Of a stretch of DNA of 12,791 nt, positions 6,900 through 12,791 are shown one piece after another; within the stretch, counting starts at the first letter, position 1; each line of letters starts with the position of its first letter. This DNA comes from Bacillota bacterium (GTDB lineage Bacteria; Bacillota_I; Bacilli_A; MOL361; Turicibacteraceae). A program made the position numbers and the translations under genes. The stretch is from positions 7,778 through 20,568 of the forward strand of contig DNGE01000095.1 in assembly GCA_003486705.1 (NCBI GenBank), in the 5' to 3' direction. The notes below the pieces were generated by a model. That model worked only from the letters and a program-made list of their open reading frames with translations, had not been told where the DNA came from and searched no databases.

Positions 6900-6934
6900 A
6901 AAATCGTATGTTAAACATTCATACGATTTTTTTT
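6900..6934 (+). terminator. Rho-independent terminator after the short pspA
   Basis: AAAATCGTATG (6900-6910) pairs perfectly with CATACGATTTT (6920-6930), with a 9-nt loop, followed by T through 6934. Confidence 0.9.
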
Positions 6935-6984
6935 ATAACAAAAAGTGATTTAAGTTTAAAGAACACTGATTTCTAACAGAGCCT

Positions 6985-7015
6985 AAAAAAAAGAAGTTGA
7001 AACTCAACTTCTTTT
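6985..7015 (-). terminator. terminator of the M23 peptidase gene
   Basis: AAAGAAGTTGA (6990-7000) and TCAACTTCTTT (7004-7014) form a tight stem with a 3-nt loop. The A run at 6985-6992 is the U tract on the minus strand. The peptidase stop codon lies at the base of the stem. Confidence 0.85.
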
Positions 7016-8327
7016 AGTCTTCATCCATTTCAAATCCATCAAACGGGAAGAAAAACCACGGATTTAAATAAACTTCATTTAAGCTTATAGCAAAATGTAA
7101 ATGTGGTCCCGTTGAGTAACCAGTTGATCCAACCGTTCCAATTAAATCGGATTGATTGACCATGTCTCCCTCGGCTATATTAAGCTCATCTAGATGATAA
7201 TAGTATGAAATAAGTCCATGACCATGATCAATCATTATCGTATTACCGGTGAGTTGTAAGAATCTAGAAACAACAGCTTTTCCGCTGGCAAAAGCTAAAA
7301 TTTCAGTACCGGTATCAGCAGCAATATCAATGGCTAAATGCTTGGTTGGAACAGGATTATCATTTGTGTATCGAGTTAAAGCAAAATCGGTTGTAATAAT
7401 ACCGTAAGTTGGAGCAATAAAAGTGTCTTCAAAATATCGAGTTGTCGTTTTTAAAGCACGTGTTTGATAAAGAATTTGACTATATTCGGCACTAGATTCT
7501 GCAGTTAATGTAGAAGCACTTGTGCTTTCTGGCATAATGAGGTGTTGTGTTGGAAATTCTTTAGCTAAAATCGTAATGGTATATGGTTCTTCGTGAGTCA
7601 AAATGTCGTTTTCATAGTACTCAATGTTTAAATCATAGTCCCCACTAGTTAAACGATAATCAAGAGGGATGAGTGCTTCGTAATTCCCATTTACCTCATA
7701 AATATTAATTGCTTGAGAAGAAAGGTTTGTATTTACTTTAATGGTTTGTGAATCAGTCCCGTAACGTGTTTGAACTGTAATAAACTCTCCTGGGTTAAAC
7801 GTAGTATCGCTAATACTAGCCGTTAAGGGAATATTGACATTTAACTTAAAAGTTGAAGTACCTGTTCCATTAAGTGTAATGTTATTTAAATAGTGATAAT
7901 TACTATAGTTCCATTCAACCTCAACCGTATAAATGCCCTGCTTTACTTCCTCATCATTGCTATTAAAGATGAGTTCTGATAGATTAGGTGAAAGGGTTCC
8001 TTCATAAACAACATCTTGATCGTAAAGAATGCGATACGTTACGTCACTTGGTTCAGCAGTTGAAGAGAGCGTTAGCATTTGTTCTGCATCTTTTGGTGTT
8101 GTGATGAGAAATTCTTTTTCTTGGTCATTTGAAAGTTCCGTCTTTTTTTTACTTAACAGTGATTTGTAATCGTAATTAATACTTGAATAGGGGATCGTTG
8201 AATTATTTAACGTGATGATAACTTCAGGATCTGATATGTTTTTAAGCTGGGTCATTTGATTCGAATAAAAAGCAATAATGACAAACATGAAGGTTAAACC
8301 GATTAAAATAAGATAATTTTTTTTCAT
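7014..8327 (-). CDS. membrane-anchored M23 family metallopeptidase
   Basis: LytM/M23 zinc endopeptidase, a class that cuts peptide cross-bridges or stem peptides of peptidoglycan. Of 437 residues, ~4-22 form an uncleaved signal-anchor helix (YLILIGLTFMFVIIAFY). A ~270-residue beta-rich extracellular region with Ig-like character (for example NPGEFITVQTRYG) comes next, and the M23 domain fills ~300-430. All active residues are visible: H330 and D334 (HLAID), H378 in YYYHLDEL, and H409-L-H411 in GPHLHF. It is therefore probably an active enzyme, unlike degenerate SpoIIQ- or NlpD-type members. AAAAGGGG precedes the ATG by ~9 nt. sspI lies upstream on the same strand but is separated by a terminator. 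Whether it serves vegetative growth or sporulation is not shown by the sequence. Confidence 0.9.
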   Translation of the reverse strand: MKKNYLILIGLTFMFVIIAFYSNQMTQLKNISDPEVIITLNNSTIPYSSINYDYKSLLSKKKTELSNDQEKEFLITTPKDAEQMLTLSSTAEPSDVTYRILYDQDVVYEGTLSPNLSELIFNSNDEEVKQGIYTVEVEWNYSNYHYLNNITLNGTGTSTFKLNVNIPLTASISDTTFNPGEFITVQTRYGTDSQTIKVNTNLSSQAINIYEVNGNYEALIPLDYRLTSGDYDLNIEYYENDILTHEEPYTITILAKEFPTQHLIMPESTSASTLTAESSAEYSQILYQTRALKTTTRYFEDTFIAPTYGIITTDFALTRYTNDNPVPTKHLAIDIAADTGTEILAFASGKAVVSRFLQLTGNTIMIDHGHGLISYYYHLDELNIAEGDMVNQSDLIGTVGSTGYSTGPHLHFAISLNEVYLNPWFFFPFDGFEMDED

Positions 8328-8362
8328 TCCACACTACCCCTTTTTACAATAATTTCCTATCG

Positions 8363-8371
8363 ATTATAACA
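8363..8371 (-). promoter_or_regulatory. extended -10 promoter of the M23 peptidase gene
   Basis: On the minus strand TGT-TATAAT (complement of 8363-8371) is a perfect extended -10 located 36 nt before the start codon. No convincing -35 is seen 17 bp further upstream. Confidence 0.6.
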
Positions 8372-8412
8372 GAGGAAAAGATAAAAAAATGTAGAATTAG
8401 TTGATTTAAATG

Positions 8413-8440
8413 AAAAAAAGTAGAGAAATTCTCTACTTTT
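8413..8440 (-). terminator. terminator of sspI
   Basis: GTAGAG (8420-8425) pairs with CTCTAC (8431-8436), flanked by A7 (8413-8419) and T4 (8437-8440). On the minus strand the A run supplies the U tract, and it lies 13 nt past the sspI stop. It could also stop weak plus-strand transcription. Confidence 0.82.
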
Positions 8441-8452
8441 AATAGTGATTTA

Positions 8453-8671
8453 TTACATTGCTTTTGGTTTTAAGCATTGTGTGATACGTGAAACCATACT
8501 TTCTTTTTCTGTATCAGAACTTCCATTCCATAGAACTTCAAACAGTACGCCTAAACCAGGTAATGTTTTTTCTTCTCCAGATTCAACAGCATCTAAGATT
8601 GTTTCTCGGATTTCATCATAGTTTGAATCATCTAAATTTTTAATAACAGCATTTCTTAAATCAAAATTCAT
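8453..8671 (-). CDS. sspI: small acid-soluble spore protein, SspI family
   Basis: A 72-residue SspI-family protein, made in the forespore and packed in the spore core. It matches the B. subtilis family in length (~71 residues) and in its core SGEEKTLPGLGVLFEV, with the typical N-terminal NFDLRNAVI (family: xLxLRHAVI) and C-terminal LKP. GAGGTGAT lies directly upstream of the ATG. A plausible sigma-G promoter lies at 8701-8731 and a dedicated terminator follows, so it is a monocistronic gene. It is the clearest evidence that the organism forms endospores. Confidence 0.95.
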   Translation of the reverse strand: MNFDLRNAVIKNLDDSNYDEIRETILDAVESGEEKTLPGLGVLFEVLWNGSSDTEKESMVSRITQCLKPKAM

Positions 8672-8700
8672 AATATCACCTCATAAATTTATTTTCGATA

Positions 8701-8731
8701 TAGTTTTTCTTGTTTCACTGGAAGTTATACA
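8701..8731 (-). promoter_or_regulatory. sigma-G-like forespore promoter of sspI
   Basis: Read on the minus strand: TGTATA (complement of 8726-8731; fits GHATR as GTATA), 18 bp, then AAAACTA (complement of 8701-8707; five of seven against CATNHTA). Spacing agrees with the known sigma-G consensus and the gene is of the sigma-G class, but the -10 is imperfect. Confidence 0.5.
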
Positions 8732-9169
8732 TCAAATTTTGTTTTTATTGTTAGATAGTTAAAGTTAGCTTATTTCAAAAACTAAAGATGCGAAAAATGA
8801 TTTAAAAATTTCAAAACAATTGGCTCAGTAAAGCAACCTAACGGATACGAGTTAAATCAGATGTTGATAGCGTAAAAATGTAAAAGGGTTCTATCAAACG
8901 CAGGGTGAAAACGTTTAATTTATAATTCGCGGTATTTTAGATGCCCATTAGTTATCTGTCTGTTTAGAGATTATTAAGTATTAAAAAGTGTCTAGTAAAT
9001 AAAATCGACATTATATTAGAGAAAAAAGGTTGTGATAAGGGGGAAAAAGTAAAAATAAGAGATAATCTTGGTTATTGTATCGAAAAAAAGCGAATTAATA
9101 GATGTAAAAAGAGTTAATCTTTTGTATAAAATAGGAACTTTTGATAATTTTATAAATTCTTAATTTTAT

Positions 9170-9198
9170 TTGGAAAGTTTAAAGAGTTATAGTAAAAT
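9170..9198 (+). promoter_or_regulatory. sigma-A promoter of murJ
   Basis: TTGGAA (9170-9175), a 17-bp spacer and TAAAAT (9193-9198), with start expected near 9205, about 55 nt before the ATG. Confidence 0.6.
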
Positions 9199-9260
9199 AA
9201 TAAAAGTAAATCGTTCTGACATGTTTTATGATGCAGTTGAGATAGAAAGTAGGTTGACAT

Positions 9261-10916
9261 ATGGGGAATAATCGTTTCTTAAAGGGAGCCTTTATATTAA
9301 GTTTCGGGATGATTTTAAGTAAAATACTCGGACTAGTGTATGTTTTTCAATTTGTAAATTTAGTTGGGGAAGCAGGGAATAGTTTATATTCGTATGCTTA
9401 CAATTATTATACATTGTTTTTAAGTTTATCAACGATGGGGATTCCACTAGGAATTGCGAAGTTTGTGTCACGATATAATGCACAAGGGGAATATGATACA
9501 TCTCGTAAAATGTTTAAAAATGGAGCGGTTGTCTTAATTGGTTTAGGGGTCGTCGCCTTTACGTTAATGTACATCACCGCACCTTCGCAAGCCGCACGTG
9601 TTTTAGGAAGTAAAGATACGGTTAATACGGTTGAACATGTAACCGTTGCAATAAGACTTGTTAGCTTTGCATTATTAATTGTTCCAATTATGGCTTTGTT
9701 TAGAGGATTTTCACAAGGTCATCATGACATGCTCCCAACATCAGTGTCACAGGTTGTTGAACAATTAGTGCGCGTAGCATGTATCATTGGAGGATCATAT
9801 TTCATTATTTTTGGATTAGACTTAGATCCACGCTATGCTGTATATTTCTCAGTCTTTGCAGCCTTTATTGCGGCTTTAGCTGGACTTGGGGTTTTATATT
9901 ACTACTGGCGAAAAAATGTTCCCCATTATGATGAATTATTAGCTCAAACAATTCCTCATGAACCGAGAAATATCGGCGAACTATGGAAAGAACTCATTAT
10001 TTTTGCAGTTCCATTTGCTATTTTAGGATTATCGACGAGCTTATATAATTTTATTGATGCGACATCGTTAAATTCAGCTTTAACATCTAGTGGTTTGAAT
10101 AGTAAATTAGCAGATTTATTATTTGGTGTTTACAATACAAATTTATTTAAAGTGATTGCCATTCCAATTACGATTGCTATTGCATTTGGACAACCCTTAA
10201 TTCCAGAATTAACAACGCTTCATATGCAAGGTGATAAAAAAGGAGTTCGTAAGAATATTAGTTTAGCGTTACAGATGATAGCCTTCATTATTATTCCTGC
10301 CGTTATCGGTCTAAGTGTCTTAGCACAACCTGTTTACGTGGCCTTATTTAATTCTCGTACAATTGGCATTAATGCTTGGGGGATTGAAATCTTTAGGATA
10401 GGTTCATATATTGGATTGTTCTTAGGAACATACAGTATTATTGCTTCTATTTTACAAGGTATTAATCAGCAGTATAAAGGAATTATTTATTTAGCCATTG
10501 GGGTTTTCATTAAAGCAATTATAAATGTCCCACTCGTTCATTTATTCCAAATAGATGGTTCAATTTATGCAACAATGATTGGGATGAGTGTTACCTTAGT
10601 GTTATGTATGCATACGATCATGAAAGAAACAAACTTTAAGTTGAACTTATTACTTCGACGTTTATTTGCCATTACGTTATTTGCCTCTATTATGGGGGGG
10701 ATTGTATTTGGTGTTAACGGATTACTTGAAATATGGTTACCAGTCGGAGTAGAACCTGCTAGTCGAATAAATGCGATGATTCACCTAGTTGTTGCAGGTG
10801 GTCTTGGAATGATTGTTTATTTTGCCTTAGCGATGTATTTTGATTTAACAACTTTAATATTTGGAAATAAATTCAGTTTAAATAGTATAAAAAATCGAAT
10901 AAAACGCCGTAAATAG
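9261..10916 (+). CDS. murJ: lipid II flippase, MurJ/YtgP type (MOP superfamily)
   Basis: Polytopic membrane protein of the MVF/SpoVB group that flips undecaprenyl-linked peptidoglycan precursor from the inner to the outer leaflet. The 551 residues (YtgP is ~544) contain about 14 hydrophobic segments. The N-terminus (FLKGAFILSFGMILSKILG), the SLSTMGIPLGIAKFVSRYN segment with the following Arg/Lys-rich loop, and the FRGFSQGHHDMLPTSVSQVVEQLVR motif resemble YtgP more than the sporulation paralogue SpoVB. The assignment to YtgP rather than SpoVB is from recall and less certain than the family. AAAGTAGG lies 7 nt before the ATG. A small exported-protein gene follows 41 bp later. Confidence 0.9.
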   Translation: MGNNRFLKGAFILSFGMILSKILGLVYVFQFVNLVGEAGNSLYSYAYNYYTLFLSLSTMGIPLGIAKFVSRYNAQGEYDTSRKMFKNGAVVLIGLGVVAFTLMYITAPSQAARVLGSKDTVNTVEHVTVAIRLVSFALLIVPIMALFRGFSQGHHDMLPTSVSQVVEQLVRVACIIGGSYFIIFGLDLDPRYAVYFSVFAAFIAALAGLGVLYYYWRKNVPHYDELLAQTIPHEPRNIGELWKELIIFAVPFAILGLSTSLYNFIDATSLNSALTSSGLNSKLADLLFGVYNTNLFKVIAIPITIAIAFGQPLIPELTTLHMQGDKKGVRKNISLALQMIAFIIIPAVIGLSVLAQPVYVALFNSRTIGINAWGIEIFRIGSYIGLFLGTYSIIASILQGINQQYKGIIYLAIGVFIKAIINVPLVHLFQIDGSIYATMIGMSVTLVLCMHTIMKETNFKLNLLLRRLFAITLFASIMGGIVFGVNGLLEIWLPVGVEPASRINAMIHLVVAGGLGMIVYFALAMYFDLTTLIFGNKFSLNSIKNRIKRRK

Positions 10917-10919
10917 GAA

Positions 10920-10959
10920 ATAATACTACTTATTACATTAAATGGAGAAGTGGTATTAT
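10920..10959 (+). promoter_or_regulatory. start-occluding hairpin between murJ and the next gene
   Basis: ATAATACTACTT (10920-10931) pairs with AAGTGGTATTAT (10948-10959) over 12 bp with one U-G pair. The ribosome site GGAG (10944-10947) sits at the edge of the 16-nt loop, and the first two bases of the start ATG (10958-10960) are in the stem. The stem begins 3 nt after the murJ stop, so a ribosome finishing murJ would cover its left arm. Translational coupling is the simplest reading. There is no T tract, so it is not a terminator. Confidence 0.6.
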
Positions 10960-11359
10960 GAAACGCGCAATTTTGTTTTTTATTGTTGGCTTTGGGTGTG
11001 CTGCCTATTATTTTACAGGTGGTTTGACGTTAAATCGATCAAATGAGCAAAAACAACCTGTAACGGTTGAATCCATGATAAAAGGGATGACTGATATTGG
11101 TAGTGAGTTGGTTAGCGCGCTATTTAATATTGAGGGACAGACTGATGTTATCTCAAAAATTGGAGACGAGGTTATTTCTTCACTTCAGGGATTAAGTGAA
11201 GTAGAGCGCAGTGATTTGTTGAATGAAGTTATTAAACAAGTAGAAGAAACTTTAACAAAAGAACAAGTTACTGAGTTAAAAGATTATGTGACAGAGTATT
11301 ACAAAGATAAAGTTCTTAATGAGTATAAAAATGCCAGTGAACAACTTTATTTTGAATAG
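10958..11359 (+). CDS. small exported or membrane-anchored protein, unknown function
   Basis: I do not recognise this 133-residue protein. It starts MKRAILFFIVGFGCAAYYFTGG, a positively charged tip followed by one hydrophobic stretch (~4-22). That fits either a signal peptide or a signal anchor, and C14 could also suggest lipidation although the lipobox is poor. The remainder is acidic and predicted helical (residues ~38-130), with two similar-looking helical blocks ending in LTKEQVTELKDYVTEYYKDK. GGAGAAG lies 7 nt before the ATG. It follows murJ by 41 bp with no terminator between and ends at a strong shared terminator, so it probably belongs to the murJ transcript. A role near the membrane in wall synthesis is inference from context. 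Confidence 0.75.
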   Translation: MKRAILFFIVGFGCAAYYFTGGLTLNRSNEQKQPVTVESMIKGMTDIGSELVSALFNIEGQTDVISKIGDEVISSLQGLSEVERSDLLNEVIKQVEETLTKEQVTELKDYVTEYYKDKVLNEYKNASEQLYFE

Positions 11360-11390
11360 AAAAAGCTATGACAGACGTCATAGCTTTTTT
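11360..11390. terminator. bidirectional terminator between convergent genes
   Basis: AAAAAGCTATGAC (11360-11372), a 4-nt loop and GTCATAGCTTTTT (11377-11389) form a perfect 13-bp stem. The T run to 11390 serves the plus-strand gene ending at 11359, and the A run serves the minus-strand gene ending at 11395. Confidence 0.93.
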
Positions 11391-11394
11391 GATA

Positions 11395-12525
11395 TTAATT
11401 CATATTGTGAGATTTTAAGATATTTTCAAGTCGCATCACGCGATGATTAAGTAGTAAGAGTTGATGATCATGCTCTTCGATTGTTGATTCCAGTGTTTTG
11501 TCTTGTAATAATGAAGGCGTAGGGGTTAAGGGGGATTGTGTGATGGTCGTTGGATTCACTTGTTGAGGTGGGAGGGGAGCTGTTATCGGACTAACCTGTA
11601 AATGAAAAGGCGCTTCTTCACGGGGAACATAATGTTTAATTGTAGGTGTTTCAAACGAAGTTGGTTGCATTTGTGTAGCTTGTGAGACTTGAGTAGGATA
11701 ACTAGAGCTCGTTGAAACTTCTTGCATACTTCCAACAGGTGATGGTGTCGCTTGAAACGAATTGTAATAGTATGCTTCAGTTGGATTATAGCCATCTGTT
11801 GACATATTTAAAGTATTGGTGACATTAGAATAGTCTTGAGTTTGTAACAAAGGATTCAGCATTTGTTGTTGATAAGCCTGTTGTTGATACAGTTGCTGTG
11901 AGTCAGAAAAAACTGTATGTCCTTGAGGATATTGTAGCGTATTAGCATTTTGAATGGTTGGATTGAAGAAAGCTTGACTGTTTGTAGAATTTGTCGGTGC
12001 ATACATATCGTTTGGGTTGAATGAGTTATAAGATGGTTGATTAGATGAGAATGAGGGATTAGGATTCATAATATTTGGAGAAGTTGCAGGGCTATTCGTG
12101 TAATAATGATCATTTGAAACGTTAAAGAACCCATTATTTTGTGAAATAGAAGGATTCGATTGTTGAAATTGTCCATTTGGATTATTATATCCATAAGGTT
12201 CTTGCAGTGGCGCTGAACCCTGATAACCCATTTGATTTAGTGGATTTGGTCTTCCCATCAAGTGAAGATCCTGATTAGGGTTTTTAAATAAATACGAATC
12301 TAAATTTAAGTTAGGATCCCCCATCGTGGTTTGAGATACCGGCATGCCCATTTGTTGCATAGGTTGATTGTTTTTTCCAAATATTCCGAACCCCTTTTTA
12401 GCATCACTGAAAAAATTAGTTTGATTTGACGTCGGTTGTTTATTGCTATTGAAAAATTGATCAAGATAAAAACGTTCCATCTCATCAATTGGTGCTTGTT
12501 GATTTTTCTTTGATTTACCAAACAT
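11395..12525 (-). CDS. Q/N/P/S-rich low-complexity protein, candidate spore coat component
   Basis: I do not recognise a named family. The 376 residues start with a short basic region (MFGKSKKNQQ) and an acidic-aromatic segment (EMERFYLDQFF). About 290 residues of disordered sequence dominated by Q, N, P, S, T and Y follow (for example QQLYQQQAYQQQM), and the C-terminus is a short coiled coil at ~340-372 (LESTIEEHDHQLLLLNHRVMRLENIL). There is no signal peptide or membrane helix. Reading frame and ribosome site (AAAGGAGG, 8 nt before the ATG) are strong, so it is a real gene. Spore coat and crust proteins often have this composition, and a sigma-K-like promoter lies upstream. Both make a coat role plausible but not proven. 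An ATG 5 nt upstream (12530) is in another frame and is not its start. Confidence 0.8.
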   Translation of the reverse strand: MFGKSKKNQQAPIDEMERFYLDQFFNSNKQPTSNQTNFFSDAKKGFGIFGKNNQPMQQMGMPVSQTTMGDPNLNLDSYLFKNPNQDLHLMGRPNPLNQMGYQGSAPLQEPYGYNNPNGQFQQSNPSISQNNGFFNVSNDHYYTNSPATSPNIMNPNPSFSSNQPSYNSFNPNDMYAPTNSTNSQAFFNPTIQNANTLQYPQGHTVFSDSQQLYQQQAYQQQMLNPLLQTQDYSNVTNTLNMSTDGYNPTEAYYYNSFQATPSPVGSMQEVSTSSSYPTQVSQATQMQPTSFETPTIKHYVPREEAPFHLQVSPITAPLPPQQVNPTTITQSPLTPTPSLLQDKTLESTIEEHDHQLLLLNHRVMRLENILKSHNMN

Positions 12526-12552
12526 GACATTAGCCTCCTTTCTTCGGTACTA

Positions 12553-12580
12553 TATACTATGATAAAAGTCCTGATTATGT
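12553..12580 (-). promoter_or_regulatory. sigma-K/sigma-E-like promoter of the low-complexity gene
   Basis: Read on the minus strand: AC (complement of 12579-12580), 17 bp, CATAGTATA (complement of 12553-12561). This fits the sigma-K form AC-N16/17-CATANNNTA exactly, and the -10 also suits sigma-E. A TTGACA further upstream on this strand has no good -10 at 17 bp. Confidence 0.5.
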
Positions 12581-12586
12581 TATGAT
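12578..12586 (+). promoter_or_regulatory. possible extended -10 promoter of the pseudouridine synthase
   Basis: TGT-TATGAT at 12578-12586 is an extended -10 with five of six matches. No -35 is evident. It overlaps the divergent sporulation-type promoter, so the two could interfere. Confidence 0.35.
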
Positions 12587-12600
12587 ATTTTTAGTTTTTA

Positions 12601-12617
12601 TGACATATTTCATGTCA
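12601..12617. promoter_or_regulatory. inverted repeat, possible operator
   Basis: TGACAT (12601-12606) and ATGTCA (12612-12617) are perfect 6-bp arms around a 5-nt AT spacer. They lie ~15-30 nt downstream of the plus-strand -10 and between the divergent start codons. The spacing would suit a dimeric repressor, but no regulator can be named and 6-bp arms can arise by chance. Confidence 0.25.
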
Positions 12618-12668
12618 AAATCCTAATATTAACACATAGGGCAATATTTTTAGATGGAGGTTTTGAGT

Positions 12669-12791
12669 TTGCGTTTAGATAAATTTTTAGCACACACAGG
12701 ATACGGAACGAGAAAAGAGGTTAAACAATTTTTAAAATCAAAGGCCGTGAAAGTAGATGGAGTCATTGCAAAAGATGCCAAATTACAAGTT
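12669..12791 (+). CDS. rsuA: 16S rRNA pseudouridine synthase, RsuA family (5' end only)
   Basis: Only the first 41 codons are in the window. They encode MRLDKFLAHTGYGTRKEVKQ and the rest of an S4 RNA-binding domain (KAVKVDG), followed by the start of the linker. This is the N-terminus of RsuA-type enzymes, which convert a uridine of 16S rRNA (U516 in E. coli) to pseudouridine. RluB-type proteins usually read LQKVLAxAGxASRR instead, so RsuA fits better. The start is chosen as TTG 12669 because GGAGG (12656-12660) lies 8 nt upstream. Another in-frame TTG at 12663 is only 2 nt from that site. The catalytic aspartate lies beyond the window, so activity cannot be judged. Confidence 0.82.
   Translation, partial: MRLDKFLAHTGYGTRKEVKQFLKSKAVKVDGVIAKDAKLQV

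Larger units (their letters stand above)
8672..9260. other. 589-bp intergenic region between divergent sspI and murJ
   Basis: Strongly AT-rich, with stops in every frame and no credible gene. Signals seen are the sspI promoter at the left, an isolated inverted repeat TTGATAG 8864-8870 / CTATCAA 8891-8897 with a 20-nt loop and no T run, and the murJ promoter at 9170-9198. It is long for this otherwise compact window and could be decayed sequence or hold an unrecognised small RNA. Confidence 0.5.

Noticed and set aside
9221..9271. 16-codon frame overlapping the murJ start, possible leader peptide
   Set aside because: No ribosome site before its ATG and no attenuator-like hairpin between it and murJ; most likely chance.
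12306..12530. 74-codon minus-strand frame starting 5 nt upstream of the low-complexity gene
   Set aside because: Its ATG is too close (3 nt) to the AAAGGAGG site and it is out of frame with the long gene, which has ideal 8-nt spacing. It is a shadow frame.

Overview
The window comes from an AT-rich, low-GC, endospore-forming Firmicute. The evidence is a clear sspI (small acid-soluble spore protein), Bacillus-type topB and murJ/ytgP, a ydjG/ydjI-type PspA partner system, strong AGGAGG-like ribosome sites and U-tract terminators. Protein character would fit a Turicibacter-like or related lineage, but this is an impression and was not tested.

Layout. 1-395: no gene. The first ~176 nt hold nested Watson-Crick pairings that look like a structured RNA of unknown family, followed by the topB promoter. 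396-2570 (+): topB, DNA topoisomerase III, then a terminator. 2719-6845 (+): a membrane-stress island with full-length pspA, a stretch with two copies of an 88-bp palindromic repeat, ydjG (double zinc ribbon plus C-terminal membrane segment), ydjI (SPFH domain plus double zinc ribbon), and a second, C-terminally short pspA paralogue with its own promoter and terminator. 7014-8671 (-): a membrane-anchored M23 peptidase and sspI, each with its own terminator. 8672-9260: a 589-bp AT-rich gap between divergent genes. 9261-11359 (+): murJ (lipid II flippase) and a small exported or membrane-anchored protein of unknown function. A 12-bp hairpin between them occludes the second gene's start. 11395-12525 (-): a Q/N/P/S-rich low-complexity protein behind a sigma-K-like promoter, a candidate spore coat or crust component. 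12669-12791 (+): the 5' end of an RsuA-family 16S rRNA pseudouridine synthase with a TTG start.

How the genes work together. The pspA-ydjG-ydjI set is expected to act as one envelope-protection machine. In Bacillus subtilis the YdjG/YdjI-type partners bring PspA to the membrane. Here the TPM-domain partner (ydjH) is absent, pspA is duplicated with one copy lacking its last third, and a repeat element sits between pspA and ydjG. The second half of the window mixes cell-wall functions (M23 peptidase, MurJ) with spore functions (SspI, candidate coat protein).

The most unusual items are the structured region at the left edge, the truncated second PspA, the palindromic repeat pair, the start-occluding hairpin after murJ, and the low-complexity protein with the sporulation-type promoter.
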